In this document: positions 52,104 to 62,300 of the stretch, one piece after another
Layout: each line of letters starts with the position of its first letter
How positions within the stretch are numbered: position 1 is the stretch's first letter
DNA from: Ruegeria arenilitoris
GTDB taxonomy: Bacteria > Pseudomonadota > Alphaproteobacteria > Rhodobacterales > Rhodobacteraceae
DNA: 64,000 nt
Direction of reading: 5' to 3'
Assembly: GCF_013030985.1 (NCBI RefSeq)
Contig: NZ_WPYP01000005.1
Span: 124,001 to 188,000, forward strand
The notes under the pieces: generated by a model
What the model was told of the DNA's origin: nothing
Seen by the model: only the letters and a program-made list of their open reading frames with translations
Database searches by the model: none
Translations under genes and position numbers: made by a program

Positions 52104-52787
52104 TCATCCCGGTTGCGGTATGACTCGGAATATCTCGATCTCCTGCCCCAACCCATTGACCTGATGCTTTCCGATTGTCTGGACCAACGGCCGGACATGT
52201 CCTGCTACGTTTGACGACACCAGAAGGGACTCACCCGGTTCCTTGCACAGACCCTGCACACGGCTGGCGATGTTGACAGCGGTGCCGACAACGGTGAAGT
52301 CCAGTCGGTCGGGGCTGCCGATATTGCAAAAAGTCACCGCGCCATAGTCGATACCGATGACAAACTCGATTGCGTCCTTACCCCTGCCGCCAGCGGCAGC
52401 GTTATAGTCCCGCAAATTGTCCAGCGACTGTGTTGCCGCCCTCAGCACGTTCGGTATAGACCTCATGCTGCGATTTCAGGTCCAGATCCGATATCCGTTT
52501 GCGCAGGCAGGTTCTGGTATCGACAACATGTTCAAACGGGCTGCTTTAGCAGGAGCTTGTAGTCGAAACCGCTGCGGGCACGGTGTATTTCCGTGCCCCG
52601 TCCGGTATCCAGATCATCCCCCAGCGCTGATCAAAGGGTTGGCGTAGCTTTGCCCGATCCGAACCCTGGACAAGGGCACGTCCAGTTCCGTCAAGGCAGG
52701 GCAATAGCGTGAGATGATCCGGGTATTGTCACCCAGCATCCTTCCGTCCGAAACCAACCACGCGGTCAGCTGCGCGACATTGGGCAT
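52104..52787 (-). pseudogene. Broken class III adenylate/guanylate cyclase gene
   Basis: Reading leftward from an ATG at 52787, the frame gives MPNVAQLTAWLVSDGR, then LGDNTRIISRYCPALTELDV and SRVRIGQSYANPLISAG. A one-base deletion near 52620 shifts the frame; it resumes as MIWIPDGARKYTVPAAVST, meets an in-frame TAA near 52546, and continues FEHVVDTRTCLRKRISDLDL. It then jumps, in another frame, straight into the last part of a cyclase catalytic domain (52466-52104: FVIGIDYGAVTFCNIGSPDR, DFTVVGTAVNIASRVQGLC). The middle of the protein, including the metal-binding half of the catalytic domain, is missing. A frameshift, a stop and a large internal deletion make it a dead gene. Confidence 0.85.
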
Positions 52788-52846
52788 GGGTTACCCTCTG
52801 GCACAGACACCAGCCCGGATCACGCGCTCCGCAAATGACCGGCCCA

Positions 52847-53326
52847 TCAGGGTAGAAGATCAGACACTTTGCTGAATCCGGCCAGATCAAACCCGAAGGA
52901 AATCGGGTCTCCGACCCTGTTTTTGCCTTCGATCGTCAACTGATCACCGGCCCGCATTGCTGACATCCAGTCCGATGAGACAGGAGAGCGGGCAAAGCAG
53001 CCTTGCGCTTCGCAGGTCAGGAATTCTAGGCGCGCAACCTCGGCACCATCGACCTTGGCGACCAACCCTTCGGAAAACAGCAGACCAAACGGCAGGGTCA
53101 GTACGGTTTCAGCCTCGTCTTTCCCCGCCGGTTTCACGAAAGCGATAGAGGTAAGCCTTTGGTTGTTCTCGGTCAAAACAATGCTTTGGGTCATTTCGCA
53201 GATCAGCTCGGTGCCGTTGACCAGATTGCTGCAATTGACCGACCAAAGCGGCGCGTCGTTTTCCTGCGCGGCAAGTGGAAGTGCCAGGCCCAGTGCGGCC
53301 CCCAATGCGCAAATCCAAGTTTTCAT
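52847..53326 (-). CDS. IalB-like (invasion associated locus B) exported protein
   Basis: A 159-residue exported protein. The signal peptide (MKTWICALGAALGLALPLAA) is followed by a beta-rich domain with the features of the IalB family: WSVNCSNLVNGTELICEMTQ (paired Cys) and LEFLTCEAQGCFARSP (second Cys pair), which probably form disulphides. The ATG at 53326 was preferred to one at 53341 because GAGGG lies upstream and the signal peptide begins there. It starts 18 bp after the giant autotransporter stop codon on the same strand, so the two are probably co-transcribed. The family name comes from Bartonella; no invasion role is implied. Confidence 0.83.
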   Translation of the reverse strand: MKTWICALGAALGLALPLAAQENDAPLWSVNCSNLVNGTELICEMTQSIVLTENNQRLTSIAFVKPAGKDEAETVLTLPFGLLFSEGLVAKVDGAEVARLEFLTCEAQGCFARSPVSSDWMSAMRAGDQLTIEGKNRVGDPISFGFDLAGFSKVSDLLP

Positions 53327-53344
53327 ACTGCTGTCCCTCATTGA

Positions 53345-56300
53345 TTAGAATTGTACACCAAGACCAAGACCGACCTGCAGGGCCTCGGTCGAGTCTCCGA
53401 ACATATGATCAAGGCTCAGGTTGATAAAGCTGCTGTCGTCCAGTGCGAACAGTCCCAGCCGGGCCGAGACCAGCCCATGGGTGTCGCCGATATAGCTGGT
53501 GTTCGAGAACCCTCCGTCCGCGGCGCTGGCCCCTGCAAACCCGGCGCTGACCGACACGGTGGCATCGGATGAGATGATGGCACCGGCCCGCAAGCTTGCG
53601 CGCAGTTTCTGCTTGGCGCTCAGGACCTGTTCCGTTCCGATCTCCAGCGACGGGGTCAGCGCATAGATCATTTCGCTGTCGTCCTGCAGGACAATCCCCG
53701 ACAAGGTCGCGTCGCCGTTGGCGTCGGTCGCCAGACGCATGGCATCTACGGCGATCTCGGGCCGCAGATAAGAGCTGCCACCGGCAAACCTGTGGTCATA
53801 AGCAAAGCTCAGCCGCAGGTTCTGGTGGTTCATCTTGTGCTTGATCGCGCTGACGCCAGCGGTGTCAACGATGCCGCCACCGGGCAACATGCCAATGATC
53901 CCGCCCGCCCGGAGCGTGTCATAGTCGGACCATCCGGCAGACAGCATGGCGGCAAACTCCCACGCGCCGGTGTATTTGGTCAGCGACGCGCCCAGATTGA
54001 ACCGGTCGCCGGTCGCATTGTACTGCGATCCGTTCCGCAGGCTGATCCGGTCATGGCCCACCGCGAACCCGGCATAAAGCTCATCCCCGACCGGCAGACG
54101 GACACCGGCAGTGAGGTTTGTGGCGTTGATGTCCAGCTCATCGTAGATGCCGGTCTGATCCCGGTCGTAGAAGGACCTTCCTCCGGTAAACCAGATACAA
54201 TTGCGCGGATCATCACCCGCCTGATAGTCGGTAAAGCGCTCGCAATTGTGCAGAGTGTCAGCGAATACCCGAGTGCCATAATAAGCGTCCACCGCATCCG
54301 AGGCGTAGTCCCCTACGGTGAGGCTGTCGATTGCGGCGATGACATCAGCCTCGGACATCATGTTGCCGATCAACGCGAACAACTCGCCTTGCGCGGCAGA
54401 CCCCTGCCCGTTCAACACCTGGTTGATGTAATCCCCAACGGCTGCCTGGTTCGCGTTCATATTGGTGGTCGAGTAATCCGGCGTGATCACCAAATCAATC
54501 GAGCTGCCGTCCGAGGTCGAACCGTTCAGGCCAATCGAGTAATCCAGCACCACGGTGTCCTGAATCGTTGTTCCCGCATCCGCCGCCACGCCATCGGGGT
54601 TGACGATAACCAGCGGCAAGGCCCGTTCCAGCGTGTTCAGTTGCGGTAACAGGGTGCCTCCCATCGTGGCATCGCCGGTAACATTGATCAGATCGCTGTC
54701 ACCACCCGCAGCCCCCGAGGTCAGGAAATACACGTCAAAGACCGAGCTTGCCGTTGTGCCAAAGGCCAGGCTGCCGGTCAGGTTCGTGGTCTGGCTGACG
54801 TTTCCGGCAAAGACAAAGTCACCCGCCTGAACATTCGACGTAAACTCCGTGTTCAAGCCCCAGTTCGCCCCCAGAACGAAGTCGCCATTCACCTGCATCA
54901 CCCCGGCCGCGCCCAGATTGATCGTATCCAGCGCATAGAAGGCGCCGCCATCCTCGACCGTCAGGCCATTGGTGCCCGCGCCCAGATCGATGTTGCCAAG
55001 GGCTGCGCCCGCAAGCGAGACCTGCTCATTGCCGTCGCCGCCGTTCACCAGTTGGTTGTTCCCGGCAAGCACCACCGTGTTTTCCGACAGCGTCAGCACA
55101 TTGTTCGCGCCACCGTCCACAACGATTGAGGCAACAGAGTCCGCCTGCCCTGTGCCACCCATGACGACACCATCGAACCCCAACGTAATGGCCCCCGCCC
55201 CGTCGCGCCCTTCGGATTGCGCCAGAACACCGATACCGCCTTCGCCGACCGACAGGATATTGCCGGTCAGGGCCATATCGATGGCACCGCCGGACCCCGC
55301 TCCACCCGCAGTCCCGCGGAAGACCGAGTCCACCATGCCGCCACCGCCGCCCAGCGACTGCGCGACAACGCCAATCGCGTTCTCTCCGGTGGTGACGATT
55401 GTCCCGGTTTGGGTAAAGCCAATATCTCCGCCGTCACCGCCATTGTTGGTCGACAGATCCACGGTGACCCGGCTGGCCTCCATGTCGGTCGAAACCAGAC
55501 CGCCGCCGCCGCCGATGCTCTGAATGACGAAGCCGTGCGATCCGGTGCCGCTGGTGGTCACGTCACCGACATTGGCGAAATCGACATCACCACCGTCACC
55601 GGTCGAGCCGTCCTGCGCGCCCAACGTCACGTCAGCCTGTCCAAGGCCCGAGATGACGACCTCGCCACCGCCTGCGCCGATGCTTTGGATGCTCTGGCCA
55701 AAGGAGCGGTCACCGCTGGTGAACACGTCGCCGTCCAGCGACAGGGTGATATTGCCACCGTCATTGTCAAAGCTGGGGTCCGACCCCAGGATCACCGACG
55801 CGACCTTGTTCGTATCGACGGCTCCGGTGCTGTTCAGCACCAGTTTTCCGCCGCCGCCGCCGATGGATTGCGCCGAGCCCGCAGACGAGAACGCGCCATC
55901 GGTACCCACATCGCCCGTGCGGCTGCCATTCACATCTCCGCCGCCGGCGTCATCGGTGTCAATCGCACCCAGACGCGCGGTGATGTCGATACCGTCGCCG
56001 TCCTGCACATCGACATTGGTTGCCGAGGTGCCGCCGCCGCCGCCGACACTCTGCAGCATCATCGCCGTCGATCTGTCACTCGTTGTGGCGATATTGCCCG
56101 TATGCGACTGCGCAACCTGACTGCCTGCCATGCCCGAAACGTCGTCACCACCCAGCGCGATATCGCTGCTGACAACGCTGCCGGTTGCGCCACTGGTCGT
56201 GGTGGTGAAATCGACGGAGGTATTGGTATTGCCACCGCCGCCGTTCACGGACTGGGCAAAAACCGCTTGGCTGCCTTCACCATTTACAAGGATGTCCCCG

Positions 56301-59300
56301 GTTGTGTTGACCGTCACGGTTCCCACCGACCCGGTGGAGCCTTCGCGCGCACCAAGCACCTGCGAAATCGTGTAGTCCAGCGCCGAGACCAGCGGAGAGG
56401 ACACAGAATACCCGGCATTGCCGCCACCGCCGCCAACGGATTGCGCATAGATACCGAACCCGTTTGTGGCATTCACCACAATCGCACCCGTGTGGTTGAC
56501 CGTGACGTCGCCGCCATCCGCACCATCGCCTCCGGAGCCGCCAATGGCGATCTTGGAATAGGATTTGCCGGTCATGGTGTTCTTGAGGTCATTCACATCC
56601 ATCGCGACGGCCAGACCGCCATTGCCGCCGCCACCGCCGACGGATTGCGCCATGATGCCATAGGCCCCGGCGCCATCGACCTGGATGTCGCCGCTGTTGG
56701 TGACCACCACGTTGCCCGCAACATTGCCGCTGCCGCCCGAGCCGCCGATGTTCAGCTGCGCGGTCGGAGAGCTGCTGTCCCCGGTCTTGAGCCGCACCGT
56801 CCCCGTGATCGAGCTGCCGCCATTACCGCCGCCGCCGCCAATGGACTGCGCAAAGATACCGTGCGCTCCGGCGCCGGTGGTCACGATGGTCCCGGCATTG
56901 GTCACCGATACGGCGCCGCCAATACCACCAGTTCCACCCGAGCCACCCAGGCCGAATTGCAGCGCCCGCCGTGTGCTGGCCTCGGCCCCGCCATAGCGTC
57001 CATCGACCGAAATGGTCGATCCGCCATTGCCGCCACCACCGCCGACCGATTGCGCAAAGATACCATGGCTTTCCGCGCCGGTGGTCAGGATCGTTCCGTC
57101 AGTTTCGTTGACAACGGTCACGGTGCTGCCAGCCCCACCAGTGCCGCCGGTGCCTCCGATCAGGATGGCGTTGGTGGTGGACCCGTCAGAGGACCGGCCC
57201 AGAATGATGTTGCGCACCTGTTGCGCGTCACCGCCGCCGCCGCCAACCGACTGCGCATAAATACCAATGGATTTGTCGCCCGTGGTCTGGATCAGGTCAC
57301 GGTTGGTCACGGAAACAGCTGCCGACATTGCCCCGGTGCCACCGTTGCCACCGATAGACAGGGTCGCGGTGTTGCCGATCTCCTTACGCAGGCTGATGAT
57401 GCGGTTTTCGACCACACCCCCCATACCGCCGCCGCCGCCAACTGACTGGGCGTAGATGCCGTGCGACATGGTGCCTTCGGTCGTGATGATCCCGTTACTG
57501 ACCACGGTTACGGTGTCCGAGGTCATGCCGTCTCCACCGGTGCCGCCGATATTGATCGATGCGGTCGTGCCCACAGATGAGGGATTGACCACCGCCTTGA
57601 TCGTGTCGAGGTTCGACTGACCGGCCTGTACCATCCCGCCGGTGCCACCTGCCCCGCCGATGGACTGCGCCATCAGACCGACCGAGCGGTCTCCGAACGT
57701 GGCGATCTGTGCAGTGTTGGTCACGTCGACCTTGCCTCCGACGCCGCCGCTGCCGCCGGTACCGCCAATGGACAATGCCACCGAAATACCCTTACCGGCC
57801 GAGTTGCTGGCCTTACCACCAGTGCCGCCACCACCGCCAACCGACTGTGCAAACACGCCATGCGCGTCGGTGCCTTGCGTGACAACTGTGCCCGCCACCA
57901 CCGAGGTCACATCGCCCGCAGCACCGCCGGTGCCGCCTTCCAGACCTACTGACAGGCTGGCTTTGTTGCCTTTGCTGTCTCCGGTTTTTGGCGTGCCGAT
58001 GCTGACCGAGGTCGAAGACGAGTTGCCGCCGCCATTGCCGATGGACTGCGCGAAGAACCCATAGGACCCATTGCCAGCCGTGCTGATGATCCCGTTCGAG
58101 CTGGCATAGACATCACCACCGCTGCCGCCGGTGCCGCCGGTCCGGCCGATCTGAATGTTGACGTTGCCGCCATCCACCGAGGTCGAGGCCGAGTTATAGC
58201 CCGCATTACCGCCACCGCCGCCGACGGATTGCGCGAACAGGCCATGAGAATTCGCCCCGACAGTAGTGATGTTCCCGGTATTGCGAACATCGACCGAGCC
58301 GCCGATACCGCCTTCACCCGTGCCACCGCCGATGGCCAGACCAAAGCCCTTGTTGGTCGCATCCGAGGCCAACTCATAGGTCATGCCAAGGTTCAGGGCC
58401 GCGTTGCCGCCGCCGCCGCCGATGGACTGACCAAAGACGCCGTGACTGCTGTCCTGCAGCGTGACGATATCGCCGTAGTGGTCGATATCCACCGTACCGC
58501 CATCGCCTGCGGTTCCGGCATCACCGCCGATGGCGACCACAGCCGACACACCGGTTTTGTTGCCGGAAGAATCCGCCGGGTTGGTTTTGCCTTCCAACTC
58601 GTCCAGCACCTTGTTGTAATTGGCGATGACCGAGTCATCGACGCCCGAATTGGTCGGCGTCTTGCGGTCGGTTGAATCGCCGGTGCCGCCATTGCTCTGG
58701 TTGCCGGTGGTCTTGCTGATGCCCACAACCGCATTGATCCCGGCGTCGCCGCCGCCGCCGCCAATACTTGACGCCTCGATCCCGTGCGAGCCGACGCCAT
58801 CGGTCACGATAGTCCCCGCCGCCAGCGCAGCCGTGCCGCGCGCGACGGTCACGTCGCCTGCGTCGCCGCCGCCGCCGCCAAAGCCGCCAATGCCCATGGC
58901 AATGGGTGAGCTGTCCTTGGTGCCGACGAATGTCGCATTGATGCCGCCGGTGCCACCACCGCCGCCGATGCTTTGGGCAAAGATCCCGCGGGCGTGATAG
59001 CCGTTGGTCGCGATATTGCCGGTTTGTGTGACCGACACGTTCCCCGCATCCGCCCCGATACCGCCGTGGCCACCCAGACCACCGACAATGCTCAGATCGG
59101 TCTTGCCGTTGGAATTGTTGGAATCGCCATAGTTCAGTTGCCCGGTCACGTTCAGCGCACCATTGCCGCCGCCACCCGCGATGGATTGGGCCAGAACACC
59201 GTGTTTCCAGTTGCCGGCAACCGATACGGTGCCAGCGTGATCCACTGTCACATCGCCCGAGATATTGCCATCGCCACCGAAACCGCCGACCCCGAAAGTG

Positions 59301-62300
59301 ACCGACGGAATCTTGCCGTCCTTGCTGAGCGCAATCCCGCCCGAGACGTTCAGGCCGCCATTGCCGCCACCGCCGCCGATGGACTGCGCCATCAGACCGG
59401 CCGAGCCATCGGTGTCCGGTTTTTCTTCGTTGAAGACACCCATGTCGATGAACAGCCGCTCCAACCCGAAGGTCGAGGCCAGTTCTTCGGTCTCATCCAC
59501 AATCGTGTCGCCAAGGAAGTCGCGCAGCTTGTCCTCGAACGTGGTGGTGTCGGGGATCGAGATATCGTCCGGGTTCGTCGTCACCGTGATATCCGCCTGC
59601 GACGTGACCGTGACGTTGCCCGCCTTGCCACCGTCGCCCGCAAACCCTCCGACACCCACGATCAGAGAGCTGTCGGACACGATCCCGCCCGAGACGTTCA
59701 GACCACCATTGCCGCCGCCGCCGCCAAGCGATTGCGCCAGCAGGCCGGATTGCCCGGTGCCATGCGCCATGATCGTGCTGCCTGCGCCGATGTTCACATC
59801 GACATTCCCGGCATCACCGCCACCGCCACCAAAACCGCCGACACCCACGACCACGGCATAAGACTTGCTGCTGTCTGTCTGACCTGCCCCGGGTTTACCA
59901 CTGATCGCGATGCCGCCGGACACATTGGTGCCGCCATTGCCGCCGCCGCCACCCAGCGATTGCGCAATAATACCGCTGGCGCCCTTGCTTTCATCCACGG
60001 CGAACGAGCCGTCGGATTGCTGCACCATCGGCACCGCCTGCAGGTTGCCGGTGTAATCCAGATCAACGTCGCTGGCGTCTCCGCCCGACCCGCCAAAGCC
60101 GCCAACACCCGCCGCAACCGAGAAGATCGTGTCCGAGCCGGATGGCTTGGTCAGCGCCAGAGAGCCCGAGATGTTCACGCCACCGGTGCCTCCACCGCCG
60201 CCAAGGCTTTGGGCGAACAGGCCATGCGACCCGTCGCCCGCCGTCACAACGTCGCTTTGAACATCCAGCGTCACCGCCCCGGCATTGCCGCCGCCGCCGC
60301 CAAAGCCACCAAGGCCCAAGGCAACCGCCGCACCGGATTTCCCTGTCAGGTTCACTGCGCCCGAGACGTTCAGGCCACCATTACCGCCACCACCGCCAAC
60401 GGATTGCGCCATGACACCGATACTGTCCGTGCCAGTGGTGACCACCGAGGTCGTGCCGCTGCCATCCGTCGAGGATTGCAACGTGCTGATCACATCACCC
60501 GCATTGCCCGCGCCGCCGCCGAAACCGCCAACACCCAGGCTGATCGATCCGCCGTTTTCTTGGCTGATGCCCAGCGAGGCCGAGATATTGGTACCGCCAT
60601 TGCCGCCACCGCCGCCGAGGCTCTGCGTCAGAATCGCAGTACTGTTGTTGCCACTGGTAGACACACCACCCGTGATGATCGATTGCACCAGCGCCCCGGC
60701 ATCTGCGCCGCCGCCTCCGAACCCGCCAACGCCAATAGCAACCGCCGCGTTGGCCGACCGGGACAGGGACAGGGCAGCCGAGATGTTCGTGCCGCCATTG
60801 CCGCCGCCGCCACCAAGGCTTTGGGTCAGAATGCCGACTGAGTCGTCGCCCGTCGTCGTGACATTGCCGGTGACCTGCTGCGTAACAGTGTCTGCCGCGC
60901 CGCCATCGCCGCCGAAACCTCCAACGCCGATCCCCAACGCGCCCGAGTAGTTGCTGGCCACCGAGATCGCTCCGGAGATATTCGTGGCACCATTACCGCC
61001 ACCACCGCCAAGGCTCTGCGCAATGATCCCGGCCGAACGTGCGCCCGAAGTGCTGACATTGCCGTCAAAGGTATTGTCGACCACGCCGCTGGTGCCGCCA
61101 TCGCCACCAAAGCCGCCCACACCAATGCCCGCCGCACCGGACCCGGTGCGCGCAATGCTCAGCGCGCCCGAGATGTTGACACCGCCATTGCCGCCGCCAC
61201 CGCCGACGGACTGAACCAGAACGCCGGTTGCATTGTCACCGCTCGTGGTGACGTCACCCGTCACCGAACCCTTGGCCGCACTTGCATTGCCGCCATCGCC
61301 ACCGGACCCGCCGATGCCTACGCCAATTGCACCGCCTCCGGTGCCCGAGATGTTCACGGCGGCCGAAACATTCAGCCCTCCGTTACCACCGCCGCCGGCC
61401 GCGGATTGCACCAGAACACCGCCCGAATTGTCGCCCGCTGTGGTGACATTGCCCACAACCGTACCTGTGGCCGTGCTCGCGTTGCCTCCGTTGCCGCCGC
61501 TGCCGCCAAGGCCGACAGAGGCACCGCCACTGCCTTTTCCGGCAACCGTCACCGTGGCCGAAACGTTCATGCCACCATTGCCGCCGCCGCCGCCAAGGCT
61601 CTGTACGATGACGCCACCGGAATCGTCGCCCTGCGTCGAGACATTGCCGGTCAGAGTGGCCTTCGCCGTGCCGCCATTGCCACCGGTGCCGGATGCGCCA
61701 CCCAGACCCACCGACGCGCCACCCGCGCCGGTGCCCGCCGCAGCAACCGCGACCGAGATATTCATACCGCCATTACCACCGCCGCCACCGACGGATTGCG
61801 CCAGCAGACCGGTTGAGGTGTCACCCAGCGTCACAACGTTGCCGGTGACATCTGCGGTGACCGCCGAGGCGCTGCCGCCACCCGTTCCACGGCCACCCAG
61901 ACCCACGGCGACTGCGCCCGAGCCTGTGCCCGCACCGCCGACCGAGGCCGAAACGTTGAAACCACCGTTGCCACCGCCACCACCGATGGATTGGGCAACA
62001 ACCGCGCTGGATTGCGCGCCTTCTGTTCTCACACTGTTGGTAACGGTCAGATCGACGATGCCGCCCGTACCGCCGCTACCACCGGACCCGCCCAGACCAA
62101 CAGTAATTGCGCCCGAGCCCGTTCCAGCCGCCGCCAATGCGGGCGAGACGTTGAAGCCGCCATTCCCACCGCCGCCGCCAACGGATTGCGCCAGAATGCC
62201 CACCGAAGCATCACCCTTGGTCACCACATTTGCCGTGGTGATGGCGGTGACCAGGTTACCGTCGCCGCCGCCATCGCCTGAACCGCCCAGCCCGACAGAA

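Noticed and set aside
52417..52647. A 76-codon plus-strand frame
   Set aside because: Lies antisense to the decayed adenylate cyclase gene and has no recognisable features.
55217..60841. Other long plus-strand frames (55217-57445 and 58973-60841)
   Set aside because: Same cause: periodic GC-rich coding repeats leave the antisense frames free of stops. No family resemblance and composition is unlike other genes here.
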